DNA from: Rubrivivax sp.
GTDB taxonomy: Bacteria > Pseudomonadota > Gammaproteobacteria > Burkholderiales > Burkholderiaceae_C
DNA: 54,523 bases
Direction: 5' to 3'
Assembly (NCBI GenBank): GCA_016788525.1
Contig: JAEUPD010000101.1
Coordinates: 1-54,523 of the forward strand
Made by a program: the position numbers and the translations under genes. This document shows, piece by piece, positions 33,728 through 41,759 of this stretch (positions are counted from its first letter, which is position 1; each line of letters starts with the position of its first letter). The notes under the pieces are model-generated. The model was not told where the DNA came from. It did no database searches and saw only the letters and a list, made by a program, of their open reading frames with translations.

Positions 33728-34639
33728 ATGGCGCGCGGCCGGCGCGAAGGTCCCGCCACGGCCGCGCCGAGCTGGCCGGCCCTGAGCGCCGCGGGCGCGC
33801 GCGACGAGCAGGCCCGGATGCCGTTTGTCTACGCCGGGCGGCCGGTGGGCTCGGTGGCGCGAGCCCACCTCGCGCTGTTGCGGGCACAGGCACCATGGCT
33901 TGTCGAGCGCGCCGGCGCGTTGCATGGCGAGGCCGTCGGCGACGCCGCCCTGGCTGCGCTGCATGCGCGATTGCGGGAGGCCGGCGCGATCGTCGCCTGG
34001 CGCGACGAGCTCTTTCCTCTGTTCGACCCTGCCACGCTCGAGCCGCTGGCCCGCATCGAGCGCGCCGCAGCACGCTTCTGGGGCACGCTCACCCTGGGCG
34101 CGCATGCCAACGGCTACGTGCGCGGCGCCGACGGCCGGCCGAGCCACCTGTGGATCGCCCGCCGTTCGCCGCTGAAGGCCACCGACCCGAACCTGCTGGA
34201 CAACCTCGTCGGCGGCGGTGTGCCGGCCGGGCAGACGCCCCGGGAGGCGCTGGTGCGCGAGGGTTTCGAGGAGGCCGGTCTCGCGCCGGCGCGGATGGCC
34301 GCTGCCGTGCATGCCGGGGCGCTGGGGCTGGAGCGTGACATTCGCGAGGGTTTCCAGCAGGAGTGGCTGTACGTCTTCGACCTCGAGCTGCCCGCCGGGG
34401 TCGAGCCCCGCAATCAGGACGGCGAGGTGGCCGAGTTCCACCTGCTGCCGGTGGACGAGGTGGCCGACGTCGTGGCCTGCACCGAGGCCATGACCACCGA
34501 CGCGGCGCTGGTGACGATCGATTTCCTTCTGCGCCATGGCCTGCTCGGCCGCTTGGGCGCGGAGGGGGTGGCCGCGCTGCAGCGCCGCGTCGACGCCAGG
34601 CGCGTGCACAGTGGCCCGGCGGCGCCGGGCGGCCGCTGA
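33728..34639 (+). CDS. DUF4743 / Nudix hydrolase (Tnr3/YJR142W-like)
   Basis: A 303-residue protein with an N-terminal DUF4743-like domain and a Nudix domain. The Nudix box is GGVPAGQTPREALVREGFEEAGL; the REGFEEAGL half is intact, while the usual Glu in the first half is Thr. The WRDELFPLF and HANGYVRG phrases suit the Tnr3/YJR142W group, whose tested members hydrolyse oxidised thiamine diphosphates. Start at the ATG 33728, 5 nt after the metW stop; a GTG at 33719 overlapping that stop is also possible. It probably rides on the metXW transcript. Confidence 0.85.
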   Translation: MARGRREGPATAAPSWPALSAAGARDEQARMPFVYAGRPVGSVARAHLALLRAQAPWLVERAGALHGEAVGDAALAALHARLREAGAIVAWRDELFPLFDPATLEPLARIERAAARFWGTLTLGAHANGYVRGADGRPSHLWIARRSPLKATDPNLLDNLVGGGVPAGQTPREALVREGFEEAGLAPARMAAAVHAGALGLERDIREGFQQEWLYVFDLELPAGVEPRNQDGEVAEFHLLPVDEVADVVACTEAMTTDAALVTIDFLLRHGLLGRLGAEGVAALQRRVDARRVHSGPAAPGGR

Positions 34640-34797
34640 CCTCGTCCCGCGCCTCGGTGGCTGGCGACCCAGGCAGCGGGCACGGAGCAAGCGCGCTGCC
34701 TCGGTCCGGTTACGCGCGGGGGAAAACCCGGATGAACTTCGCGCGGGGGCGGCGGGATATTCCGCCGCTACCCTCCACCGCAACGGGAGTCACCCCG

Positions 34798-35931
34798 ATG
34801 ACCGAATCTGCTGCCCAGGCGCCCCGCCGCCGCTTCCTCCGTTCCGCCACTGCCGGTGCCATGGGCGCCGGGGCGCTGGTTGCGCCGATGATCTCGGTGG
34901 CCCAGTCGCCCGTGGTCCTCAAGATGCAGGGCTCGTGGGGCGCCAAGGACATCTTCAACGAGATGGCCGAGGAGTACGTCAAGCGCGTCAACGAAATGGC
35001 CGGCGGCCGGCTGCGCATCGACTACCTGGTCGCCGGGGCGGTGGTCAAGCCGTTCGAGGTCATGGACGCGGTCAGCAAGGGCGTGCTCGACGCCGGCCAC
35101 ACGGTGCCGGTGTATTGGTACGGCAAGAGCAAGGTGGCCTCGCTGTTCGGCTCCGGCCCGATCAACGGCTGCGACGCGCCGCAGACGCTGGCCTGGATCT
35201 ACCGCGGCGGCGGCCTGGCCCTTTACAACGAACTGCTGCAAAAGCTCAACCTGAACGTCGTCGGCTTCTTCGCGATGCCGATGCCGACCCAGCCGCTGGG
35301 CTGGTTCAAGAAGCCGATCAAGGACGCCAAGGAGTTGCAGGGCCTGAAGTACCGCACCGTGGGCCTGGCCGCCGACCTGTTCCAGGCCATGGGTGCCAAG
35401 GTGACGCAGCTGCCCGGCGGCGAAATCATTCCGGCGCTGGAAAAGGGCGTGATCGATGCCTTCGAGTTCAACAACCCGACCTCGGACATGCGCTTCGGTG
35501 CCCAGGACGTGATCAAGAACTACATGATGGGCAGCTACCACCAGGCGATGGAGTTCTTCGAGATCAGCTTCAACAAGACCAAGTGGGCGGCGCTGCCCAA
35601 GGACCTGCAGGCGATCCTGCAATATGGTGTCGAGGCGGCCAACTCGTCCAACTGGTGGACGGCGATGGACAACTACTCGCGCGACCTGCAAGACCTGATG
35701 GGCAAGCACAAGGTCAACGTGATTCGCACACCCAAGAGCGTGTTCATCGAGCAGCTCAAGGCCTGGGACGTGCTGACCAAGAAGCTCAGCGACGAAGACC
35801 CGTTCTTCAAGCGCGTGGTGGAGTCGCAGCTGGCCTGGGCCAAGCGGGTGGCGTACTACATGTTCGTCAACGAGGCCGACTACGCGCTCGGCTACGAGCA
35901 CGTGCACAAGGTCAAGCTGCCCACCGCTTGA
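34798..35931 (+). CDS. TRAP transporter substrate-binding protein (DctP-type)
   Basis: A 377-residue periplasmic binding protein. The N terminus has a twin-arginine-like motif (RRRFLRSAT) and cleavage near SVAQ-SP, suggesting Tat export as a folded protein. The body has the DctP pattern: MAEEYVKRVNEMAGGRLRIDYL, LKYRTVGLAADLFQAMGAKVTQLPGGEIIPALEKGVIDAFEF (with the carboxylate-binding Arg) and NSSNWWTAMDNYS. Ligands of this family are mostly organic acids; the aromatic-rich ligand region hints at an alpha-keto, lactate-like or aromatic acid, not decidable here. A strong terminator follows, then the two membrane subunits. GGGAG precedes the ATG. Confidence 0.93.
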   Translation: MTESAAQAPRRRFLRSATAGAMGAGALVAPMISVAQSPVVLKMQGSWGAKDIFNEMAEEYVKRVNEMAGGRLRIDYLVAGAVVKPFEVMDAVSKGVLDAGHTVPVYWYGKSKVASLFGSGPINGCDAPQTLAWIYRGGGLALYNELLQKLNLNVVGFFAMPMPTQPLGWFKKPIKDAKELQGLKYRTVGLAADLFQAMGAKVTQLPGGEIIPALEKGVIDAFEFNNPTSDMRFGAQDVIKNYMMGSYHQAMEFFEISFNKTKWAALPKDLQAILQYGVEAANSSNWWTAMDNYSRDLQDLMGKHKVNVIRTPKSVFIEQLKAWDVLTKKLSDEDPFFKRVVESQLAWAKRVAYYMFVNEADYALGYEHVHKVKLPTA

Positions 35932-35964
35932 TGACGCGCGGCCGGCTCGGCCGGGCGTTGTGGG

Positions 35965-35990
35965 AGGGGCGGCCGGTCCGCCCCTTTTTT
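35965..35990 (+). terminator. Intrinsic terminator between DctP and DctQ genes
   Basis: AGGGGCGG (35965-35972) pairs with CCGCCCCT (35978-35985) around a 5-nt loop, followed by five more T residues. Its place inside the transporter operon should let most transcripts end after the binding-protein gene. Confidence 0.9.
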
Positions 35991-36041
35991 GATGCGCCGG
36001 GCCGGGCCGCCTGCAGATGACGCCGGCATCCGGAGGGCCCC

Positions 36042-36656
36042 GTGAACAAGACCATTCTCGCCATCGACCAGCTCAGCAAGACGGTCGGGCACGCCTTCGC
36101 GTGGTGCATCGTGATCCTCACGCTGGGCACCTGCTACGAGGTCTTCGTGCGCTACGCGCTCAACGACCCCACGAGCTGGGCCTTCGACCTGAGCTACCTG
36201 ATGTACGGCGCCGTGTTCTACATGGCCGGCGCCTACACGCTCTCGCGCGGCGGCCATGTGCGCGCCGACATGTTCTATCGCAAGTGGCCCGAGCGCACGC
36301 AGGCGACGGTGGAGCTGGTGCTGTACGTGCTGTTCTTCTTTCCCGGCATCCTGGCGCTGGTGGTTGCGGGCGGCGACTACGGCTTCGAGTCGATGCGCAT
36401 CCGCGAGTCCAGCGTCAACAGCCCGGCCGGCGTGCCGATCTGGCCGCTGAAGATGATGATCCAGTTCGGCGCCGGGCTGCTTGCGCTGCAGGGCCTGGCC
36501 GAGGTGCTGCGCTGCATCGTCTGCCTGCGCGAAGGGGCCTGGCCGGCGCGGCTGCATGACGTGGAAGAACTCGAGCAGCAACTCCTGCAGCAGCACGGCA
36601 GCCAATCGCCGCAGGCCTCGGCCACCGGCGCCAAGCCGGAAGGAGCTGCACCATGA
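36042..36656 (+). CDS. TRAP transporter small permease (DctQ-type), GTG start
   Basis: A 204-residue membrane protein with four helices in the DctQ arrangement, including AWCIVILTLGTCYEVFVRYALNDPTSWAFDLSYLMYG (the family's R-x-x-x-x-P-x-x-W-x-x-E/D motif) and YTLSRGGHVRADMFY. The start is GTG at 36042, fixed by a GGAGGG site 5 nt upstream. It pairs with the large permease, whose gene overlaps it by 4 bp. The C-terminal 35 residues after the last helix are hydrophilic and Gln-rich, which is longer than usual. Confidence 0.93.
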   Translation: MNKTILAIDQLSKTVGHAFAWCIVILTLGTCYEVFVRYALNDPTSWAFDLSYLMYGAVFYMAGAYTLSRGGHVRADMFYRKWPERTQATVELVLYVLFFFPGILALVVAGGDYGFESMRIRESSVNSPAGVPIWPLKMMIQFGAGLLALQGLAEVLRCIVCLREGAWPARLHDVEELEQQLLQQHGSQSPQASATGAKPEGAAP

Positions 36657-37999
36657 GCGATCCCGCCGTCGCCCTGGTGATGCTGGGCATCCTCGTCTTC
36701 GTCATCTGCATCGGCTTTCCGGTCGCCTTCACGCTGATGGCGTTGGGCGTGGGCTTCGGCTACTACGCCTACTACCAGGCCGGCCAGGCGTTCTTCGACA
36801 ACCGCGTCTTCTACCTGCTGACGCAGAACACCTTCACGGTGCTCAACAACGACGCGCTGGTGTCGATTCCGCTGTTCCTGCTGATGGGCTATCTGGTCGA
36901 GCGTGCCAACATCCTGGACAACCTGTTCAAGAGCCTGCAGATCGCGCTCAAGCACATTCCGGGCTCGCTGGCGGTGGCCACGCTGGCCACCTGCGCCCTC
37001 TTCGCCACCGCCACCGGCATCGTCGGGGCGGTGGTCACGTTGATGGGTCTGCTGGCGCTGCCGCAGATGATGAAGGCCGGCTACGACTCGCGCCTGGCCA
37101 CGGGCGTCATCTGCGCCGGCGGCTGCCTGGGCATCCTGATTCCGCCTTCGATCATGCTCATCGTCTACGGCGCGATGGCCGGGCTGTCGGTGGTGAAGCT
37201 CTACGCGGCGGCGTTCGTGCCCGGCTTCTTCCTCGCCGGCATGTACATCCTCTACGTCGTCGGGCTGGCGATCGTGAAGCCCGAGCGCGCGCCGAAGCTG
37301 CCCAAGGCCGAAGGCGATGTGCCGCTGGCCGAAGTGGTGATGATGCTGCTCAAGTCGTTCGTGCCGCTGGCGCTGCTCATCCTGTCGGTGCTGGGGGCCA
37401 TCATGTTCGGCATTGCCACGCCCACCGAGGCTGCCGCCGTGGGGGCCTTCGGCGCCGCGGTGCTGGCCGCGGCCTACCGCTCGCTCACCTGGCAGGGTCT
37501 GCGCGAATCGGTGTTCCTGACGGCGCGCACCTCGGCCATGGTGTGCTGGCTCTTCGTCGGTTCGGCCACCTTCGCATCCATCTTCGCCTACCTCGGGGGC
37601 AACCAGATCATCAAGGAGTTCGTCCTGGCGATGAATCTGAACCCGATCACCTTCATGCTGCTGGCGCAGGTCATCATCTTCCTGCTCGGCTGGCCTCTGG
37701 AGTGGACCGAGATCATCATCATCTTCGTGCCGATCTTCCTGCCGATGCTGCAGCACTTCGGTATCGATCCGGTGCTGTTCGGCGTGCTGGTGGCGCTGAA
37801 CCTGCAGACCGCGTTCCTGTCGCCGCCCATGGCGATGAGCGCGTACTACCTGAAAGGCGTCAGTCCACCCTCGGTGCTGCTGACGCAGATCTTCAGCGGC
37901 TGCATGCCGTTCGTCTATGTGGTGCTGGTGACGATGCTGGCCGTGTACGTCTTCCCGGGTCTGGCGATGTGGCTGCCCAACGCCTTGTACGGGCGCTGA
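36653..37999 (+). CDS. TRAP transporter large permease (DctM-type)
   Basis: A 448-residue protein with about 12 helices. It shows ILVFVICIGFPVAFTLMALGVGFGYYAYY, SIPLFLLMGYLVERANI, ATATGIVGAVVTLMGLLALPQMMKAGYDSRLATGVICAGGCLGILIPPSIMLIVYG and AFLSPPMAMSAYYLKGV. The two inverted repeats of the elevator-type DctM fold are recognisable by the GxLGxLIPPS and LSPPM hairpins. Import is driven by a Na+ or H+ gradient. It overlaps DctQ (ATGA) after an AAGGAG site. The paired binding protein is encoded at 34798. Confidence 0.95.
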   Translation: MSDPAVALVMLGILVFVICIGFPVAFTLMALGVGFGYYAYYQAGQAFFDNRVFYLLTQNTFTVLNNDALVSIPLFLLMGYLVERANILDNLFKSLQIALKHIPGSLAVATLATCALFATATGIVGAVVTLMGLLALPQMMKAGYDSRLATGVICAGGCLGILIPPSIMLIVYGAMAGLSVVKLYAAAFVPGFFLAGMYILYVVGLAIVKPERAPKLPKAEGDVPLAEVVMMLLKSFVPLALLILSVLGAIMFGIATPTEAAAVGAFGAAVLAAAYRSLTWQGLRESVFLTARTSAMVCWLFVGSATFASIFAYLGGNQIIKEFVLAMNLNPITFMLLAQVIIFLLGWPLEWTEIIIIFVPIFLPMLQHFGIDPVLFGVLVALNLQTAFLSPPMAMSAYYLKGVSPPSVLLTQIFSGCMPFVYVVLVTMLAVYVFPGLAMWLPNALYGR

Positions 38000-38026
38000 G
38001 ACCGGCCAGCCGACCGCCGCGGCGTG

Positions 38027-39361
38027 ATGGATCCGAACGCATTGCACGCCCTGGGGGCCGCCGAGGCGGCGCGCGCCATCGCCGCCGGCCAGATCAGTTC
38101 CGAGCAGCTGGTGCAGGCGTGCCTGCAGCGCATCGGCGCCGTCGAGCCGGCTGTCCAGGCCTGGCAGTTCCATGACGAAGCCCATGCGCTGGCGCAGGCG
38201 CGCGCGCGCGACGCCGATCGCGCCGAGGGCCGGGCCATCGGGCCGCTGCACGGGGTGCCGGTGGGCCTGAAGGACATCATCGACACGGCCGACATGCCCA
38301 CCGAGGACGGCACCCCCCTGCACGCCGGCCGCACCCCCGACCGGGACGCCGGCGTGGTCGCGGCGCTGCGTGCCGCCGGTGCGGTGATCATGGGCAAGAC
38401 GGTGACCACCGAACTGGCCACCTACAGCCCGGGCAAGACGCGCAACCCGCACGACACCTCGCGCACGCCGGGCGGCTCGTCATCGGGCTCGGCCGCTGCG
38501 GTGGCCGCCGGCATGGTGCCGCTGGCGATCGGCACGCAAACCAACGGTTCGGTGATCCGGCCGGCGGCCTTCTGCGGGGTCTACGGCTTCAAGCCGACCT
38601 TTGGCCTGATTCCGCGCCATGGCATCCTGAAAGTCTCGCGCACGCTGGACACGGTGGGCGTCTTCGCGCGTTCGCTCGACGACATCGCCCTCGTCGCGCA
38701 GACGCTGGTCGGGCATGACGAGCGCGACCCCGACACCCGGCCGCGCGCGTGCCTGCCGTTGTCGCAGACGCTGGCCTCATCGCCGCCGCTGCCGCCACGG
38801 ATTGGCTTCGTGAAGACGCCGATCTGGGATCGTGCCGACGCCTCCACGCACGAGGCCTTTGCCGAGTTGGTGCACACGCTCGGCGCCCAATGCGAGGAGG
38901 TCGAGTTGCCGGCCTCGTGGGGCGAGGCCTGGGACTGCCAGCGCACGATCATGGAAGCCGAGATGGCCTTCAACCTCGACGCGGAGTGGGCGCGCGGCCG
39001 GGCGCAGCTTTCCGCGCCCCTGCAGGCGCAACTCGAGCGTGGCCGTGGTGTACCGGCGTTGGCTTACCAGCAGGCGGTGGCGCGCATTCCGCGGCTGCTG
39101 GAGGCGCTGGGCGAGTGGTTTGCCAACTTCGACGCGCTGGTGACGCCTGCCGCGCCCGGCGAAGCCCCGGCGGCCGAGACCACCGGCGACCCGTCGTTCT
39201 GCACCCTTTGGAGCCTGTGCGGGCTGCCGGCACTGAATCTGCCGCTGATGACAGGCCCGAACGGCCTGCCCCTGGGCGTGCAACTGGTGGGCGACCGCAT
39301 GCGCGATGCTCGCCTGCTGCGCAGTGCCCGCTGGCTGCAGGAGCAGGTCCTGTCGTCCTAA
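38027..39361 (+). CDS. Amidase signature family enzyme
   Basis: A 444-residue amidase. The Lys-cisSer-Ser triad regions are intact: PVGLKDIIDTAD (Lys about 82), RTPGGSSSGSAAAVAAG (Ser about 151) and IGTQTNGSVIRPAAFCGVYGFKP (nucleophile Ser about 175). The late region DALVTPAAPGEAPA and SLCGLPALNLPLMTGPNGLPLGVQLVG is typical. Substrate is unknown; annotated relatives include Asp/Glu-tRNA amidase-like and aryl amidases. No GatB or GatC gene is nearby, so tRNA amidation is unlikely. It follows the TRAP genes by 27 bp and may hydrolyse the imported compound. ATG at 38027; the GTG 3 nt earlier is an alternative. Confidence 0.92.
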   Translation: MDPNALHALGAAEAARAIAAGQISSEQLVQACLQRIGAVEPAVQAWQFHDEAHALAQARARDADRAEGRAIGPLHGVPVGLKDIIDTADMPTEDGTPLHAGRTPDRDAGVVAALRAAGAVIMGKTVTTELATYSPGKTRNPHDTSRTPGGSSSGSAAAVAAGMVPLAIGTQTNGSVIRPAAFCGVYGFKPTFGLIPRHGILKVSRTLDTVGVFARSLDDIALVAQTLVGHDERDPDTRPRACLPLSQTLASSPPLPPRIGFVKTPIWDRADASTHEAFAELVHTLGAQCEEVELPASWGEAWDCQRTIMEAEMAFNLDAEWARGRAQLSAPLQAQLERGRGVPALAYQQAVARIPRLLEALGEWFANFDALVTPAAPGEAPAAETTGDPSFCTLWSLCGLPALNLPLMTGPNGLPLGVQLVGDRMRDARLLRSARWLQEQVLSS

Positions 39362-39418
39362 CGCCGGCCGTTCAACGAGTCGAACCTGGATCGAATCACT
39401 GCCCACCGGAGCCCCGCC

Positions 39419-39586
39419 ATGCCCGTTCGGATCTTTGCCGCCGTGGTCGCCGTGGCGCTGATGCTCGGCTACCTGCTGCCAGTCGTCTTCAAGCTCAAGG
39501 AGGTGTCGCTGGGGGCGGTCATCGCCATCGGCCTGGTGATGATGCTGCGCGACCTGTGGCAGTCGCTGCGCGCCGCCGAACACTGA
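39419..39586 (+). CDS. Small membrane protein (55 aa)
   Basis: A short gene in the gap after the amidase. The 55-residue product starts MPVRIFAAVVAVALMLGYLLPVV and has two hydrophobic helices (about 4-24 and 31-43) joined by FKLKEVSLG, with a charged end (LRDLWQSLRAAEH). A GGAG sits 10 nt before the ATG. It has the codon use of the neighbours. I recall similar 50-60-residue proteins in Burkholderiales, unsearched. Function unknown; inner-membrane location inferred. Confidence 0.75.
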   Translation: MPVRIFAAVVAVALMLGYLLPVVFKLKEVSLGAVIAIGLVMMLRDLWQSLRAAEH

Positions 39587-39656
39587 ACTGCTTCCAGCGT
39601 GAGGGCGCACCGGTCAGGGTCGCGCCTTCGCGCGCCGTGCACCCGTCGTGCACGCC

Positions 39657-40175
39657 TCAGCTCTCTCGCGCCGCCACGGCGGCGGCCAGCGCGAAGACCG
39701 AGTTCGGTGCGTTGGTGCGCAGCGGGCGCGCGACGAGCGCTGGCGCGATCGCGCGGCGCCGCTGCTGCGGCACGACGATGGGGCCGCCGAGTTCACGCTG
39801 CTGCTCCACCAGACTCGCCAGCGAAATGGCGGCCATGTGCTGGTGCATCGTCTCCTCCAGGCGCAGCCACAGGCTGGCTGCTGCAAGCGTGCCCGGGCGC
39901 TGGTCGACAGGGGCCTCGCGCTCGTCGACCGCGGTGACGATGTCGGCCACGCTGATCTCTTCGGCCGGCCGGCCGAGGCGGTAGCCCCCGCCCGGGCCGC
40001 GGCTGCTGTGCACGAGCCCGGCGCTGCGCAGGCCGCCGAAAAGCTGCTCGAGGTACGACAGCGAGACGCGCTGCCGCTCGCAGATGGTGGCCAGGGCCAC
40101 CGGGCCCGCGGTTTCGCGCAGGGCCAGATCGATCATCGCGTTGACGGCAAAGCGACCCTTGGTACTGATGCGCAT
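39657..40175 (-). CDS. Rrf2 family regulator, IscR-like but without cluster cysteines
   Basis: A 172-residue winged-helix regulator. The DNA-binding half matches IscR closely: MRISTKGRFAVNAMIDLAL, ERQRVSLSYLEQLFGGLRSAGLVHSSRGPGGGYRLGRP, EEISVADIVTAVDE, and the later AAISLASLVEQQ. In IscR the segment after AVDE holds three cysteines and a histidine that bind 2Fe-2S; here it reads REAPVDQRPGTLAAASLW, with no cysteine. The only Cys is Cys32 in the recognition region. It therefore should not sense Fe-S status in the usual way. It is divergent from the LysR gene at 40333 and has a good promoter. Confidence 0.9.
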   Translation of the reverse strand: MRISTKGRFAVNAMIDLALRETAGPVALATICERQRVSLSYLEQLFGGLRSAGLVHSSRGPGGGYRLGRPAEEISVADIVTAVDEREAPVDQRPGTLAAASLWLRLEETMHQHMAAISLASLVEQQRELGGPIVVPQQRRRAIAPALVARPLRTNAPNSVFALAAAVAARES

Positions 40176-40264
40176 GAGCTTCTCCCGTGGTGGCGCCCGG
40201 GGGCGCCGCAAGGTGGTTGAACGGAACGGAGCAACCGTCGATCGGTGTCCTTTCCTCCATGCGC

Positions 40265-40293
40265 AATCTAGGGTTATCGTGCCAGCACGTAAA
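40265..40293 (-). promoter_or_regulatory. Promoter of the Rrf2 gene with palindromic operator candidate
   Basis: On the minus strand TTTACG (40288-40293) and TAGATT (40265-40270) are separated by 17 bp, a good sigma-70 promoter. Inside the spacer lies CGTGCCAGCACG (40278-40289), with 5-nt arms, a candidate operator for either divergent regulator. Transcription would start near 40258, leaving an 83-nt leader. The local sequence is AT-rich compared with the surroundings. On the plus strand TTTAAT (40301-40306) may be the LysR gene's -10 box. Confidence 0.6.
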
Positions 40294-40332
40294 TGCGAAC
40301 TTTAATGAACTTCAATTCGGGAAAAGCGCAGC

Positions 40333-41235
40333 ATGCTGAACCTCCGACACCTGCACTACTTCTGGGTGGCGGCGCGCGCCGGGGGCGTGGTACGGGCCGG
40401 CGAGCAGCTGCACACGACGCCGCAGACGCTGTCGGCGCAAATCAAGCTGCTGGAAGATCGGGTCGGCCGCAAGCTGTTCCGCAAGCGCGGGCGCCAGCTC
40501 GAGCTGACCGACGACGGGCGCGTGGCACTGCGGTACGCCGACGACATCTTCGGCCTCGCGGGCGAGTTGGAAGCGCAGCTGCGCGAGCGCCGCGCCGAGG
40601 GCCCGCGCGCGCTGGAGCTGCGCGTCGGCGTGGCTGACTCGGTGGCCAAGTCGGTGGCCTACCGGCTGTTGGAGCCAGCGCTGCACCTTGACGAGCCGGT
40701 GCGCCTGGTGTGCCACGAGTGGAAGTTCGCCGACCTGCTGGCCGAGCTCGCGCTGCACCGCCTGGACCTGGTGATCGCCAACGAGCCGATCTCGCGCCGT
40801 GTCAGCGTGAAAGCCTTCAACCACCAACTGGGCCGCTCGCCGATGACCTTCTTCTGTGCGCCGGCGCTGCGCAAGAGGCTGCGCGGCCCATTTCCGGAGT
40901 CTCTGAACAACGCCCCGTTCCTGGCGCAGGGGGCCGGCACGGCGATCCGCCGGCAGTTCGACGCCTGGCTGGAACGCCACCATCTCGCGCCGCGGATCGT
41001 CGGCGAGTTCGACGACAGCGCGCTGGTGAATGCCTTCGGCCGCGAGGGCCGAGGCGTCTTCATGGCCGCCAGCGCGCTGGAGCAGGAGGTGCAGTCGACC
41101 AGCGGCGCGGAGATCATCGGCCGCAGCGCCGAGCTGGAGGAGGAGTTCTTCGCCATCACCGTGGAGCGGCGCATCCGCCACCCGGCGGTCGTCGCCATCA
41201 CCGAGGCGGCGCGTTCGGAGTTGTTCGCGCGCTAG
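40333..41235 (+). CDS. LysR family regulator, NhaR-like
   Basis: A 300-residue regulator whose N terminus MLNLRHLHYFWVAARAGGVVRAGEQLHTTPQTLSAQIKLLEDRVGRKLFRKRGRQLELTDDG matches NhaR rather than general LysR proteins. The effector domain contains VCHEWKFADLLAELALHRLDLVIANEPI and ELEEEFFAITVERRIRHPAVVAI, also NhaR-like. In E. coli NhaR senses Na+ and activates the NhaA antiporter gene; no antiporter is next to it here, so the target is unknown. It is divergent from the Rrf2 gene, sharing a 157-bp promoter region. Confidence 0.9.
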   Translation: MLNLRHLHYFWVAARAGGVVRAGEQLHTTPQTLSAQIKLLEDRVGRKLFRKRGRQLELTDDGRVALRYADDIFGLAGELEAQLRERRAEGPRALELRVGVADSVAKSVAYRLLEPALHLDEPVRLVCHEWKFADLLAELALHRLDLVIANEPISRRVSVKAFNHQLGRSPMTFFCAPALRKRLRGPFPESLNNAPFLAQGAGTAIRRQFDAWLERHHLAPRIVGEFDDSALVNAFGREGRGVFMAASALEQEVQSTSGAEIIGRSAELEEEFFAITVERRIRHPAVVAITEAARSELFAR

Positions 41236-41451
41236 GTGCCTCCTGGGCGCCTGTGCGCCAAGGGGCCCGGGCTCATGCCCCGGCAGCGCGCGGGCCATGG
41301 GGTGGAGTCGGCGTGACGCGCATCACGCCCCTGCGAAGCCGGCCATGGGCGTCGTCGGCTCGCCAGAGGATCACGGCAATGGGCTTCGCGCCGCACACTG
41401 CGACCAGGGGCGCGCACCGCGCGCGGCCAATCACTTCGCGGGGGGAGCAGG

Positions 41452-41697
41452 ATGCTCGAGCGCCTTTTCGATGTTCCCGCCAACGATCGCCGCATCGCGG
41501 GCTGGGTGGCCGCCTCGCCGCCGGGTGGCCAGCCGCGCAGGGAGGGCCCGGGCGAGCGCCGCCGCGGCGGCGCCGACCTGCTGGCGCACTTGCCGCAGGC
41601 GCATCGCGCCGACGCCAGCCTGCTCAAGCTCTCCGTCTGCATCGCCATCGCCACGCTGGCGCTGGCGCTGGCCACGAGCGTGGCCGGCCGGCCCTGA
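41452..41697 (+). CDS. Hypothetical tail-anchored small protein (81 aa)
   Basis: An 81-residue frame with a good GGGGGAGCAGG site directly before its ATG. The first 45 residues are Arg/Gly/Pro-rich and polar; the last 25 form one hydrophobic helix (LLKLSVCIAIATLALALATSV), which would give a tail anchor. No homologue is recognised. The 216 bp between this gene and the LysR stop hold nothing I can assign. Confidence 0.45.
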   Translation: MLERLFDVPANDRRIAGWVAASPPGGQPRREGPGERRRGGADLLAHLPQAHRADASLLKLSVCIAIATLALALATSVAGRP

Positions 41698-41759
41698 GGG
41701 GCGCCGCGCAGGCCCCGCCGCGTTGATGCCGCACAGTGCGGCCCGCGAGCGAAAGCGCG

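Noticed and set aside
36377-38452. A 691-codon open frame on the minus strand
   Set aside because: Shadow of the TRAP permease and amidase genes; composition is His/Gln/Arg-rich and lacks helices or domains.
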